Shown: piece after piece, positions 26,722-39,838 of the stretch
How positions within the stretch are numbered: position 1 is the first letter of the stretch
How the letters are laid out: the number at the start of each line of letters is the position of its first letter
Source of the DNA: Caenorhabditis elegans
Taxonomy: Eukaryota; Nematoda; Chromadorea; Rhabditida; Rhabditidae
Assembly (NCBI RefSeq): GCF_000002985.6
Contig: NC_003280.10
Coordinates: 9,854,501 to 9,918,500 of the forward strand
DNA length: 64,000 nucleotides
Reading direction: 5' to 3'
Notes under the pieces: generated by a model
What the model was told of the DNA's origin: nothing
Databases searched by the model: none
What the model saw: only the letters and a program-made list of their open reading frames with translations
Program-made: the position numbers and the translations under genes

Positions 26722-27851
26722 ATGGCTCGAACAGCAACATTGCTGCTCTTAATCCTGCCGGTGGCGTATGCAATGGTTCGTTTGAAATTTTATAATTTTT
26801 GAGTAGGCACGAGAACGCCTGCCTACCTCGGACCTACATAAATGCCTGCAACGTACAAGTTAGCATCTCTAGGGTTTAATTGAAATTCCAAACCTTCATA
26901 CCTACATAGGCAGGCAGGCATGAAGCAGACATATAGGCTTAATCACCTTATTTTTATTTTAATATTTCCAGGTTGTATGGCCCGTTCTAGATCGCAACAC
27001 GACGCGCTCAACAATTGTTCGTCCTCGCAACTGGGCCGAGAAGAATTTGGGTCAATGGTGTCGTAATTTCACAGTAAACGAGTGAGTGACGGGAATTGAT
27101 AAACTCAACTTATTAAACATTCAATATATACTATTTCCAAATTCTTAAAACTGTTGAAAAACATTGACCGTTAATTTATTTCGTTCGCCTTTTGACCCAC
27201 ATAGTTTGTCACTAATTTATTTTTGAATGTTGTGACGTCTCGCAATAAAGTTCGTTTGACGTCATATTATTCAAAAATATATCCTCCGCATTTTCTATAG
27301 ATCAAATGAAATGGGATACATGAAAAAGTAGAACGCGCTTTAATAATGTAAAATTCAGACACACTCAATGCCCACAGGCTTCAGCATTCCATCAGTTTGA
27401 TTGTTGCGGTCTCCACGAGACGGAATGTTGTTTTGCTATTCAGGGATGGGTAAGTGTAACAAACATTTGTGGTAATTCATTTTCCGTTCTCGTCGAGAAA
27501 TTACACTATTTAATTGTCCGAGAGGAGTACACGGAAGTAGCCCATAATTAGGCGGGAAGTTCAAATTAGATGAACGTAGATGTTTCTATTCGGTCCACTG
27601 AAGCCTAAAGAAATTTTAGGAATATGAAAGCATACATAGTTGTTAGAGAAATTTATGTCTTTAGGCCCCTAAATAAATGTTTCCAACAAAATCCTATCCC
27701 CATATTTCAGGTGATTGTCATCCTCACAATCGTCGGGACTTGTGGTGCAATCATTTTGATATTCTCCGTACTTCTCAAGATGAATTTGATTTGTCCCATG
27801 CCGTATACAACCAAACAGACTCCATCTACTTATACAGGAATACAGGAATAA
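26722..27851 (+). CDS. small single-pass membrane protein with cysteine-rich ectodomain, unrecognised family
   Basis: Exons 26722-26775, 26972-27081, 27359-27449 and 27711-27851, 131 residues. Signal peptide MARTATLLLLILPVAYAM. The short ectodomain has cysteines in the pattern WC, QC, FDCCGL, ECCF (CCGLHETECCFAIQGW). One membrane segment follows (VIVILTIVGTCGAIILIFSV), then a cytosolic tail KMNLICPMPYTTKQTPSTYT. All four exons join in phase and none is long enough to stand out alone. The C...CC...CC layout before a single helix followed by a Pro/Thr tail recalls small WBP1/VOPP1-like or Shisa-like adaptors, but I cannot assign it. The second and third introns are AT-rich; dispersed repeat copies lie in intron 1. 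Confidence 0.8.
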
Positions 27852-28347
27852 GCTGTTGATCTCTTTTGTTATGCCCCCACCACCCATTATACGGGTTGCC
27901 TACTTTTGCTTAGAGTTTTGAATTATAATTAACGGGTTTATTAAACGGAATTTTTTCTGCAAAAGATGAAATGTTTAGACTATAGAAAGCTTTGTTTGTT
28001 TCAGAAAATTTTTAATAAATTGTGAACTTTAAGTATATTGTTCTACAAAAGGATTAAAAGGTTCCTTCCGGGTTTTTTAAGTTGACATAAAATTACGGTA
28101 CAATGTCTCGACACGATCGAGAAGTTCGCACTGATAATTCCGAAAAAGAGTGTGCGCCTTTAAGACTCACAGTAAACTCCACCTCGCGAATTGGTAATTT
28201 TATTTTTGTTGTGTGGAATTGAATTGTTATGGTATTTATGTTTATTTTTTAACTTCGAAAAACAGAGAAAATAAATTAGCATATAAAAAATAAAAAACCC
28301 CGTAAGTTCCAAAAAATTTAATTACCAGTAACAAAACAAAACAACGA
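27852..28347. other. intergenic interval between two convergent genes
   Basis: Holds the 3' ends of the small membrane protein gene (plus) and the ALG8-EndoV gene (minus). A CGCCTTTAA repeat fragment sits near 28155. Nothing else seen. Confidence 0.5.
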
Positions 28348-31300
28348 TTATTCAAGTTTCTCATTCCCATCGAAATTCTCTCGAACAAGACGTCTAGACT
28401 CTAGATCGGCAGCTCGAATTGGCTCAATCGTCGTGTTGTTGAGCAAAAGTTGTGAGCAAATTTCAGTGGACAGTTCCAAGTCGATACCGTAACCCGCAGA
28501 GACGAATACTCCGTTCTGGAAAATTTTCAGCATTTTTAGAAAGAAAATTTCTATCAAACCAACCATTGAACTACCCATTCTTAGAATGTTCAACACCACC
28601 GGCTCAACGATATCAAATGGGATAAATCCAGGCGATGTTTTATTGTTTTTATAGACCTGAAATTTTAAGGTTTAATTTGTTTTAAATCAAATTATAAATT
28701 TTACCTCTCGGCAATGTTCCACAAAACTGTCAACTTTCGATTTGTTTTCCATGCCAATAGTTTCATAAGTGTGGTGAAGAGTCAAATTTTTGGCAACACC
28801 AATGCTGGCAATTCCGGAAAGAGCTCCCACGTGACAAGCCATTCCACAACCTCTTGAATGAAACTCTCCAAATCCGTCACACAAAATCACATCCGGTCGG
28901 AGCTCTGGACGCTCTGTGATCACACTTTTCAGGAAATCAGCCATAACTTCTGCTTCTCTAACTGCCAAGTATTGTGGGATATACGGTAGTTCGAGCATCC
29001 TGGTGTCAGAAATGGTTGCCACGTGTTTAAGATCTGGATACGTCCAAAAACTGACACTAATATAAACCATATCAGAATTTAGTTTAGCCGCCGATGTATC
29101 AATTCCAGCAACCAACTTCACATCGTCCAAGTCCTCCACAGCTTGTACAGAGTATGTTGAATCGCGGATAAGACGCTCGCGAATCTGACAAGTGGCTTTT
29201 GCCCACCAAATTTCGAATATTCCATCTCCAAATGTGCTCCAGATAAGAGCACCTATCAGTCCGGTAAGCTCGATAGCGGTGAGTATTGATATCGCCATGA
29301 GAGGGGCAAATGGAAGGCGAGACGTCCAGAGCCACTGAAATTGGAAAATTTTTTGAATAAAAAAAAGTAACGTAATAAATTAAATTAAATTAAATTAACT
29401 ACATTTTCCATTAAACTATAAAAATATACAATGTTCTTTCTATATAGTTCTCCACATAAGCCTTCTAGATAGACACAAAAAAACGTGCCAGCCCCGTGTG
29501 TGTGCTTACTGTTAAAAAGCGCTAGGCAGACACGTAGGCATGAAGTACCTTGTGCAAAAATGTGTTATACACCTCCACCATCCCCATTAGTAACCAGCTT
29601 GCAACGTGTCTTGTAGGTATCAAATCCGAAAGTGGCATAAGTGTGACGCGTCTGAAAATTGATTATTAAAGATGGAAAACTCAGATAACATTTGTTTTAC
29701 TTTAGGAACACCAGCTGTATGAAGAAGTACGACACACAAATCGCATATTTCAGAAGTGTTTCGAAAGGTGTGAATAGCAGTGGAAATAGTGAGAACGAGG
29801 CGATGCATGTGAGGTGGATCAGAATTGAATGGTATTTTGGATTCTGAAACAAGAAGAATTATATTTTTCTCGACATTATAAAACATTTAATAAATCTGAA
29901 CCTTTTTGTCTAATTTTAAACCTGGAAAACTTAAAATAACGTAGTCATGTTTCTACTGTATTTTTTTTTAAAGTTAAACCTTAATCGCGAATACGGTCAT
30001 TGGTACCGTAACCAGGATTATCGCCTTTTCGTGGACGTGATATCCGAAATAGAAGAAGCAGAAGGCGGAAAAGACGGCGAACAACGAGAAATCGGCAGAA
30101 TCTGAAAATAAAGATAATTTCAAAGCCAGAAGGATCAGAATGGATCTTGCCTTTCCTACGAATCACCAACCCAGTGAGAACTATCATTGAGGAGATGACA
30201 ACAAGGCAGAGTGTTCCCATGGGTGATACATTTGGTAGGACACTGTGCGAATATTCCTGAATAGTACACATTACGGGAAAAAATAATTTTAAAAAAATCA
30301 CCTGAACCAGACCAGACGTATATGTCGGAGCATCAAACTTTCCGATCTTGAGCAAACTTAAAACTCTATACAGGCATAAGTCTGCGAAATTGTACAGAGC
30401 CCAAAAATTAGGCGCCCAGTAGGCGTGTGTTAGGCCTCGCGATACCGGAAAGAGGCGGGTGGCAATATTTTGAAGGCCCTGGACTCCTGAGGCGTGGATA
30501 AATGGGAAAATTGATGCACAAAATGGAATGAGCAGAGCAATGGCGAGAGAAATTGCTGAAAATATTCAATTTTGATTCTTATATAAAATTATTCGTGTGT
30601 CAAACCTTTTGGCGTATTGGCCAGAAGAACATTTCCAGAGAATTGAAAATAATTGACTAAATAGTAGAAAACGTATCCGAGGGCGTAATAGACGTAGATG
30701 TGCTTGAAATTCAGCAAAATTGAGTAGGAAAGTGCTGCCTGAAAAATACAATTATTACAAAATGTTTGAAAGTTTTAATTTTTTATCTTAAAAGTTAAAT
30801 ATTCTTACCATCAGATATCTTTCCGTATCGATAAAAAACAGAGACATCAAAAAAATCGCAGTGAGCATCGAATTGTATTGAAAATGAATTGAATCACAAA
30901 TAATTAAGGCTTGTAATGATGCCAGAAGCACGAAACAAGCTTCTCGTCCATTTTGTTGCAATTTCTTCGGAATTCTGCTGACTAGACGTGGAGAGCGGAA
31001 GGAGTATAGAGCGCAGACAGCAATCTGAATAATTCTAGATTTTTGATATTTATAGTTTTTTTTTAATTTAAAGAAGTCAAGATTTTTTGTTCTATAAATT
31101 ATATTATTCAGAAACGAAATTTAGGGTTTTTGCGGAAAGGTGACGGTCCTTCTTGACGCGAAAATTGGTTGCAAAATGCAAACGGCCGTGCGCCTTTAAA
31201 GAGTACTGTAGTTCCAAACTTTCGTTGCTGAGGATTTTTAAAAAATTGTTTTTCGCTATTTAAAAAAATATTTATTTATTGAAAAATTAATGTGAAACAA

Positions 31301-31938
31301 TTAAAAACACATAAATTTAAACAAATTGTGGGAAAAACTTTGAAAATTCGATGAAAATACCTTAGCAACAAAAGTTTGTAATTATAGTACTCTTTAAAGG
31401 CGCTTATATTTTACAAAACAGGGTCGTGGCGAGACCCAATATCGTATTATTGGCACAAAATTCACGAAAATTCGCGTCTGGCTTGAGCTACCAAACTTTT
31501 TGAATTTTTAAACAACTCACATACAAAATATCGCAGAAAATTACTGAAAATCGCTGGAAAATCAAAATTCGTCGAGAAAACCGCGGAGTCTTTGATATCA
31601 CCAAACATTCATCGAATCTAAAAACTGAATAAATTCGCCCGAGAAAATTCCAATTGTTACCCAAAAAAGTGCGCAACAGACGCAAGACCCAATTCGAAAT
31701 ATGCGAAAAACGGAGGATAATCGAGTGTCCATTCAGATGTTGCTTCTGTATACCATTCACACAATGGCCGTTGCCACGTCACAGCCATCCAATTACGATG
31801 AACCTGTATGGAGTACTTGGGAAACAGTGTTCAACTCCAATTTACCTCGAAATCTGTAGATACATAAGCAGGAATCAGCAAACATTTGAAGGATATTAGG
31901 ATCGCTGTCACAGCCAGGACCAGCTGCACTTCGCCCAT
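28348..31938 (-). CDS. fusion of ALG8 (ER alpha-1,3-glucosyltransferase) and endonuclease V
   Basis: Thirteen exons: 31846-31938, 31661-31803, 31521-31617, 30809-31024, 30606-30738, 30302-30555, 30151-30256, 29980-30101, 29701-29843, 29549-29651, 28705-29334, 28564-28656 and 28348-28515, total 766 residues. The N-terminal two thirds is ALG8: [71 protein letters not shown], multiple membrane helices. It transfers the second glucose onto lipid-linked Glc1Man9GlcNAc2 in the ER. Exon 28705-29334 starts with the last ALG8 helices ([20 protein letters not shown]) and continues without a break into endonuclease V ([38 protein letters not shown]). Endonuclease V normally acts on inosine-containing nucleic acid. 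The 30151 exon uses a GC donor. Size agrees with my memory of the C. elegans entry (C08H9.3). Confidence 0.93.
31190..31403. repeat. inverted-repeat element in an ALG8-EndoV intron
   Basis: GCGCCTTTAAAGAGTACT at 31190 and its reverse complement near 31386-31403 bound the element. The inner parts (CTTTCGTTGCTGAGG and CCTTAGCAACAAAAG) also pair, giving arms of at least 60 bp. It is probably one of the short palindromic MITE-type repeats of the genome. No ORF. Confidence 0.65.
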
Positions 31939-32541
31939 GCTTCTAGGAACATGAATATTGGATCTATCTGTATTTGTTGGAAAGCGGTAATAACAAGAAT
32001 TCTCACATGTACATTTAGCCTACATCATTATACATTGTTTTGATTACACCAATTCAGTTTATTATAATGAAAATTATAATAAAAAATATGTATGATAAAA
32101 CCAACGTCAAGTGGTGAAAACGGATGGATTGGGGTCGGATAAAACCTTTTGGGGGGAAGTTTACATCGAGTAAAGAAGTTGGAAAAAAAAGAAAGAAAAC
32201 GAGCAACAAACGAAAACGTGTAGAGTGGGGATAACAGGATAAAAGCCCGAAAAGAGTGGGGGAAAACCATGAACAATAAATTATTACTAGACTGGAACGG
32301 GTGGAGAGGAAAGGCACATTCGACTGATTAGATTATCCGCAATAGTTTGTTGGTGGTAACGCGTTGGGGGACATAAATATTAAACAAAAAAGAGTAGATG
32401 GGAGGGCATTTATATCAACAAGAAAAAACTAATAAATACACTTTTTAAGGGGTGATGGGGCTGATTTAAGGAATTCACAAGAAGGAAAGCAGGTGACTAT
32501 GGTTATTGACGTTGGTTGAATCATCCAGATTCGAACGTTCT
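31939..32541. other. interval between ALG8-EndoV start and vigilin 3' end
   Basis: No exon seen. The part nearest 32541 is probably the vigilin 3' UTR. Confidence 0.5.
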
Positions 32542-35500
32542 TTACCAACGACGAGAGGATCCCCAAGCACCGGCTCCTCCGACGGCAGCAGATGATCCGG
32601 CTGCTGGTCCCATGTCTGGGAATTGCTCAGAGCTTCCCAAATCCAATTGCCATGGTGCTCCCTTCATCTGGACAGACGTTGGTTGCTGATGGTGACGGGT
32701 ATTGTTCGACTCTTGTTGGCGTGGAGACATGTATTGGGTCTGTAACAATGAAATAAGAATTCAGAAACAAATTTCTAAACTAACTCTCTCGACGTTGTCA
32801 AGCAAGAACTCCTCTTCCTCAGCGCGCAAATGATCGATACAATCATACACGTCATTTTCATCTTTTCCTGCAACGACAACCAAGTTTGGATCTTCTGCTC
32901 CTTGACGTGGAAGACGAATTTCGACACGATAGTCTTCCATGACCTTTTTCAAGTTCTTTCCTCTTTGTCCAATAAGACGTGGATGATATCTGGCATCAAG
33001 GCTAATTTCTTGAGTGAACATAGATCTCAGCTCAGAAATCATCTCTTCGATGGCAGCGGCGCATTCGTTAGCCTTCTCCTCGTATCCTTGAATGGTAATC
33101 GTTTCGTTTCCATCCTCTCGTGGTACATTGATGATAACACCGTACTTTTCCTTGAGAGCAGTGATGGTGGCTCCACGTTGTCCAATAATCTTCTGATGAT
33201 AATCAGTTGGAACATTGATGGACATTGACCATTGCTTGAGCTTGCGGTCTTCGGCTTGAGCCTCGTATTCGCCAAGTTTTCCACGGAGAGCCTCAAGAGC
33301 TTGATCGACATTTTCAGTCTGACCAGTCACGGTGATATCCTCGCTGGAGTTGTCCTTTGGAATAGAGATGTTGACATCATAGTCTTGCATAAGCTTGCGA
33401 ACCTGAAACATTTAACTCATTAAACTTTGATTCAAAAACTAAAAAAACTAACGGTCTCTCCTCCACGACCAATAATCGAGCGGTGCATGTCAACTGGAAG
33501 TTGAATGACTTTCGAGATAGGAACCATGGCAAGAAGAGCCTCCTTGGCTTCCTCGACTTTGGTGTCACGGCCTGACACAGTAACTTGATCGGATCCTTCT
33601 GAGCCTTCCTCGCGATTGTTGGGGAATCTAATGGAGACATTGTACTTTGACTGGAGCTCGTGGATCTTTGCTCCGCGTCCGGCAAGAAGTCCCCGATGGA
33701 ACTGAGCTGGGATGGTGACATTGTCTGTGATCTGTTTCTCGTAGTCCTCAACGACATCTTCAATACGGTTCTTCGCAGCCTCAACACATTGCTTCGATCC
33801 ACGGATAGAAACTTCACTGCTGTCAGTTCCATTCTTTGGGAATGAAATGACTACTCCACCGTTCTGTTCCTGGATCTCCTTAACGAGTGCAGCTCCACGG
33901 GCGAGGAAGTTTTTGTAGTATTTTGGATCTACAGTAATCTTGATGTCAACAGTCTCTGAAAGTTGCTTGATAGCGTCTTCAAGAGCAGCCTTAGCCTTTG
34001 GCACGTCTTCTTTCTTTCCGAGCAAATGGATCGTCTCCTTCTCAGCATCTCCTTCCTTCGGGAACATAACTCTGACGTTGAGGGTGTCACGGAGTTTGGC
34101 AATCTTGGATCCACCTTTTCCAATGAGGAAACGATGAAACTCTGGCTTAGCCTTGACGGTATCTTCAACATAATTTTCTTCTTTGTCCTTTGCAAGAGCA
34201 GAAAGAAGTCCAACAGCCTTTGCAACATCTCCAGCAGGTCCACGGATGGTAACTTTGGTTGATTCGCTTTTCTCTGATGGGAAACGAATATGAACTCCAC
34301 CGCACTCGTCCTCAATGTCCGAGATCAAACGACGTCCATTTCCAAAGAATCGAGATTGGACTTTCTGTGGAATTTCAATACTTTCTTCAGCAACGTTGGC
34401 GAGTTCCTCTTGAATTTTGTTCAGCTGAGCGACCGCTTTCTCCACATTGGCTTGCTTTCCAGTGACAGTGATTTTTCCATCGTCAGATCCACTCTCTGGG
34501 AGATCAATGCGGGTCTCGGTTTCGTCACGAAGCTTGCGAATGCTGGCTCCTCCCTTTCCGACAATATGCTTCAAAAACTCTTTGAAGATTGCAACAGTTT
34601 GTTGGTAGTTGTTCTCAGCCTGAAATGAAAATTCATTAAAATCGTCTAATAATGTGTTTTCAACTTACATATTCCTTAGAAAGAGCGGTGAGCTTCTTGT
34701 AGACAGCATCAACCTCAGTCTTGTCTCCACGGATGTTAACAACGTCAGACTTCGACTTGGCATCAGGGAACACAACCGATACATTTGGATGAGAATCGCG
34801 AATGACTTGAACTCCGGAGCCTTTCGATCCAATAATAAGCTTGTGGAGACGTTGTGGAATGATGATATCACGCGACTTTTCGTTCTCAATCTTTGTGACA
34901 ATTGCCCGAATTTCGGTAACAGCCTTCTTCACACCTTCCTTCTTTCCTTCAACAACAATCTCGTCAGAGTTGGTTTCCTCGTTAGGGATAGTAATCTGAA
35001 CACCATGTTGATCCTTGATTTTTGAGATGAGTGATCCACCACGTCCAATAACATGACGATGAAGTGTTGGATGAACTTTGACTTTCTCGATAGCGAGCTC
35101 CATTTGAAGACGAGCAACTTCCTTGCTGAGTGGCTCGAAAGCTAGCTTAACTTCTTCTGGAGATCCCTCGAGGAAAATCTGGTTAGAGTTATCAAATTCG
35201 ATCTGCACGTTATTGCGGTTTGGCACGAGAGCGGTAAGAGTTGCTCCTTTTGGTCCGATCAAATGCTTGTGGAGCCAGTTTGGAGCAGAAATAGATTGGG
35301 TGACCACAGATGAAGCACGCTCAATGACAAGAGCCAGAGCCTTGGCAAGATCTTGAGCGTTTCCGATAAGTGTGACTTGGTCAGATCCCGAATCTTCTGC
35401 TGGTACTTCAACAACGCATCCTGTTTTCTGAAGAACATCATGAATTCCGCTTCGAGATTGTCCAACAATGTAACGATGTTGGGTGCGAGCAACTGCAACT

Positions 35501-36441
35501 TGAATGCTCGAAACATTTTTCTTCGACTCGATGATCTGGCGAATTTCAGCAGCAACACGTAGAACTCCATCCTTTTCTCCGGTTACCGAAATAACTTCGT
35601 TCGTTACGTGTGGTGGTGGAATGTTAATTTTGACACCATTGTTTTGAGTAAGGCGATCATATGTCTCATTTTTTGGGCCACGAACAAATGCAACCAAATT
35701 TTTTGGGCAGACGATATGCTCTGTGGCGAGTTTGGCTTCGCGCTCAGAAACGGCCAAAATGTGAGCAGCAGCACGTTGAATTCCCTCGCGTGGTCCAGTG
35801 ATAGTGATCTTCGACGATGGTCCATCGCGATTTGGGATTTGAATTCTACAATTAGTTTCTGCCTCGAGATTTCTGAGAAGAGCTCCCTCCTTTCCAATGA
35901 GACGTCCGTGATGATCTTTTGGGATATCGATTTCACGAGATGCCTGGGTTTGGAGATCGCGGATGATGCGAGCACGAGCTTCTTCAGCCTTTGCGCGCTC
36001 TCCCTTCACCACGACAGTGAGTTCTCCGTCCTTTGACTCACTGAGTTCAATTCTGGTCTCTGAAAGCGGAGATGATTAGATTTTCGTTGGAATTGGGAAA
36101 ACTCACTAGTAGCAGTGGCAATAGCCTGGGCTTTCTTTGATTCTTCTGACGTGCTTCCAAAGCTCTTCACCTTGTTGGAACGCTCGTCCGAGGCCAAACG
36201 GAAAGTGATGTTAACTTCAGATTTCGAGAGAGTCGGGCGAGACCAGACGTGAGTCTGTTTGGCGGTTGGAGCAGATGCAGGGGCAGCGTCAGGAAGGGTT
36301 GGGAAATCTGAAGCATAGCTGAAGCTCATGACAGCTCCGCCAGTGGCTGGGTCGATTTCGACATTATTAGTCTCTTCTGAAACAAAAAAACTTGAAGATA
36401 TATTTTTTTAATTTTAACCAACCAATATGTCCGTTGTCCAT
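32542..36441 (-). CDS. vgln-1: vigilin, multi-KH-domain RNA-binding protein
   Basis: Exons 36423-36441, 36107-36376, 34669-36059, 33453-34619, 32785-33402 and 32542-32739, 1220 residues. After a low-complexity N terminus (AAPASAPTAKQTHVW) come about fourteen KH repeats. GxxG-type loops I can see, in order: IGKEG, RGPKN, GQSRSG, IGPKG, IGRGG, IGSKG, VGKGG, FGNGR, IGKGG, ARGAA, AGRGA, IGRGG, IGQRG, IGQRG. Four of these are degenerate, as usual in vigilins. The C-terminal tail is Gln/Ser/Gly-rich (QQQPTSVQMKG region, SSAAVGGAGAWGSSRRW). Vigilins are ER-associated proteins that bind mRNA and tRNA and affect translation and lipid handling. The first exon is only 19 nt (MDNGHI). A TTTTTTGTAG near 36588 upstream could serve as a 5' UTR or trans-splice acceptor. 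Confidence 0.95.
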
Positions 36442-38288
36442 AATTCGTGTTGTCAGAAGGGTTGGCTGATCCGTGTCCGGGGGTCCGTGCGCAAGGCAAT
36501 TAATCCGATCGGGGGAGTCTGTTGAGGCGACCTGTGATGTTGACCGAACTAGGCTCGAGAACCGTCCGAATCAAACAATACCTACAAAAAAGAAGATAAC
36601 TATTTGTTCAAAGTCATATGGAGCAAAAAAGATAGAGGAAGAAAGGAGAATTGGAAAAGATAAATTGAAATTTTGCGAGGCTTACGAATCGAAATCTGAC
36701 CACAATTAAGAATTATTATTTTAGTATTATTAAAGAAGAGGCAAGTCGACGTGTATTTTTCAAAAGGAGTTCTGAACAGCTAGAAGGTATGATTCACGAA
36801 ATTATTTTTGTCATTGAAAGGCAAGGTATATTCGAAAACCGAAGTCGAAAATCCTAAGCAGTGGTATGAATTTAGCCCAATAGGTCAGGGCCGAATCGTA
36901 TTACGATCAGACTCTCTCTTTCTCTCTCTCGCAGGGCAAACACCACGTATACACAAATCGGCCAACTACACAGTAAAGATGGCAGTAGGATAGTTCCTCC
37001 TCGCATAGTTCCCCGTTGGAACGTAGAACACTCTTTCTCTGCGTCTCTTGCATTTCTTGAACGATGGACAACGTGGCGGTGCTGGTCTTGTGCCGCTCTT
37101 TTTTTTTAAAGTTCCCTAGTTTCACTAGCGTCTCGAGAAGTGTGGCAAAAACATTAAGGAATTCGGAAAAGGGTTATTAAAACCAGAAAGAAATCAGAAT
37201 TGAACGCTATTCATAATTTTTGTAAAATAACGCTAAAAAAAGAAACTTGAACTAAATGAAGGAGCGAAAGAAACAACTATTAAGAAATAAGAAATCTGAC
37301 AAATTGCTAATCGGGAAATGCAAGAAGGATGATTATAGTTGCTAGGTCAGGGCCGTTCCATCAACTATCTTCTTTTTCCATCCACCTCAAATGAAATAGA
37401 TAAAATCAGCCGCAGCTAGCACCGCCACTAGCCTGCGATAGGGATCATGTACCCAATTTTGAGTGATAGATACACGTAATTGCACCTTAAAACTTATTGA
37501 CATTCAATTGATGGACACCAGTTAGATAGAAAAACGAGCCACAAAAATGTCGGGCTACTACTGATAAGATGGCAGTGATAGACTGAGTTGAGTTGTATGG
37601 CAAGAACAATCATAAAAATAATAATGAAAACGAGAGGGTCACAAACTGCAAACATGGCAACTGAGGATTAGAGTTTGAAAAAAGTTTCCTCGCGGGAATC
37701 TCATTTATTTAATACTCCTAGATTTCAATTAATTTATTCATAGAAGACAAATTTAAATTGGGAAAAACCTAGACATTTACCGAGAATTAATTCGCATCGC
37801 AGGATAAATTTTTTGTCATGTTTCTAACTATGATTTTCTCAGAAAGAACATATAGCGTGAAACAAGATAAAAAATGATTTTTTAGAAAGGAGAAGCCTAC
37901 AAAATATGTCTATCGAAAAAACGGTTTTCAAACTCACGACGCAACGACTAAGGGACCTAAAACAAGGTTTCAATGCACAGATATTCCGAATAATCATAAC
38001 GAATTTTAAAAATAAAATCTAAAATTATCGCAAAAATGCAAAAAAAATATCCAGAAACAAGTTTTTTCAGAGCAAACGAACTTGCAGTGTGGCAACTGGT
38101 TCGGAGACGCGTCGGGGTACGGTAACACTCGTTTCAGCTGTGTCAATTTTTTAAAACTTGTTTTTTGTGTTTTAATTGGTTAAAACATGTTTTTGGCGTT
38201 TTAATTTAGGAAATTATTGAAAATAATTACCAAAAATGCTATAAACATATCATTTGCATTAATTTAAGTTTTTTCAGTTAAATATTCA
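36442..38288. other. divergent intergenic region, vigilin and FRA10AC1 homologue
   Basis: About 1.8 kb. It contains a TC-rich tract (near 36910-36930) and no convincing exon. Presumably holds both promoters and the vigilin 5' UTR. Confidence 0.55.
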
Positions 38289-39838
38289 ATGGATCCCCGT
38301 AAAATTCGAAACCCATACCATGGAATTGACGATTTACAATCAGATTTTGGAGATGAGCCTTCAAGTAGCTCTAAACCGAAGAGAAAAGGAGATTTTTTGA
38401 ATAAAGATTATTCGAGTGAAATTCTGAAAAAGCGAAAGACTGATGGACGAGGTGGTTTTGAAGAAGAGCACGGAAGAATGCATAGAAGAATGGCAAAAAT
38501 GATGTCTATGAACGCGTATGATCGACATAAGGAAATGATCAATTTATATTATCTTTCATACCCGGGAGCTACGAAATTGTTAAATCGGAAAATTCAAGAC
38601 GAAACAACTGACCTGGATGTCCTTAAAAAGCATCACAGATTTGTTTGGAGTGAGGACGATGAAATTAACGCTTCACAACCTGATAAAAATTCATGGGAAA
38701 CGAGAATGGCGAAGAAATATTACGATAAATTATTTAAAGGTAAAATATGAGATTAATGATTCTAAATTAATGTTTGTTTATTTCAGAGTATTGCATAGTT
38801 GATCTCTCCATGTACAAAACGAACAAAATAGGTATGCGATGGCGAACTGAAAATGAAGTAAAAGAAGGAAAAGGACAACTATCGTGTGGAGCAAGAAAAT
38901 GTAATGAAACTGCTCATTTATCTAGTTGGGAGGTGAGATTTTCCTTAAAGATTTCTATAATAATAAATAAAAGTATCTTAGGTTAACTTCACTTACAAGG
39001 AAGACAATCGGGTCAAAAGTACGCTGGTGAAGGCGAGATTATGCCCAAAATGCTCGGAAAAGCTCAACTACGGAACACGTAAACGACAAGTTGTTCAGAA
39101 GAAACGAGCAGTTCGGAAATGGGAAAAAGAACGGAAACGAACTAAAAAGGATGAGGAAGAAGATGATGACGTAGAATTGAATCAACATGAAGCGAAAAAT
39201 CAAGAAACCAAAGGTGCAATATTATTTAAAACAAAATTTTAAAAATAATCTAAAATAAACTAAAATTTGCATAGAATTATAATTTAAGTTGAAACCTCAA
39301 TTCTTGTCAGAAAAGTACCGTAATCAGGAGATAAACCTTAAACACAAAACAAGTTTTGAAAATTTCATGTTTCAAAATGTTTTAGAAAATCCATAAATTA
39401 TGAACAATATGTCTGAAAAAACGAACTTTTTTTTTAAATTTTGGGCGAAAAATGTTGTTTCTGGTAAAAAATTGTTTTCAGAAATATATATTTAAAACAA
39501 AACTTCCAGAATTTTCGCCTTTTCCTAGGAATTGAAATCTAGTCTAGTCTGCAAAAATTCATTTTTGAGCAATTTCGCGGAACTCTACAGTAGTTAAAGA
39601 AATAAACTGAAAGTTTTGTAAAGTTTCCAGAATGACTTTTTTCAAGTTCTCTCGATTTTCGTCCATTATAAAAATTATACCTTCACCATCAAAATACTAA
39701 AACATTTTTTTTTCAGTTCAACCATCAACGTCCACACTGTCTGCATCAACTGATATTTGGGAAGGACCGCCTCCTGCTGAAACAGAGAAAACCGTCGACG
39801 ACGAGATTGACGAGTTTTTGGATGATCTCTTTTTGTAA
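38289..39838 (+). CDS. FRA10AC1 homologue
   Basis: Exons 38289-38739, 38787-38932, 38982-39213 and 39717-39838, 316 residues. Recognisable family stretches: MNAYDRHKEMINLYYL, TDLDVLKKHHRFVW, WETRMAKKYYDKLFKEY, RWRTENEVKEGKGQ, SWEVNF and ARLCPKCSEKLNY. Paired cysteines (CGARKC, CPKC) may bind zinc. The C-terminal third is highly charged (Lys/Arg then Glu/Asp runs) and ends in an acidic tail DDEIDEFLDDLFL. FRA10AC1 proteins are nuclear and conserved from plants to man; human FRA10AC1 lies at a fragile site and has been linked to the spliceosome. An AATAAA at about 39853 follows the stop. Confidence 0.92.

Noticed and set aside
32830-36036. Long open frames on the plus strand opposite vigilin
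   Set aside because: They are antisense shadows of the KH-repeat coding exons; composition mirrors the repeat and no splice signals or start context support them.
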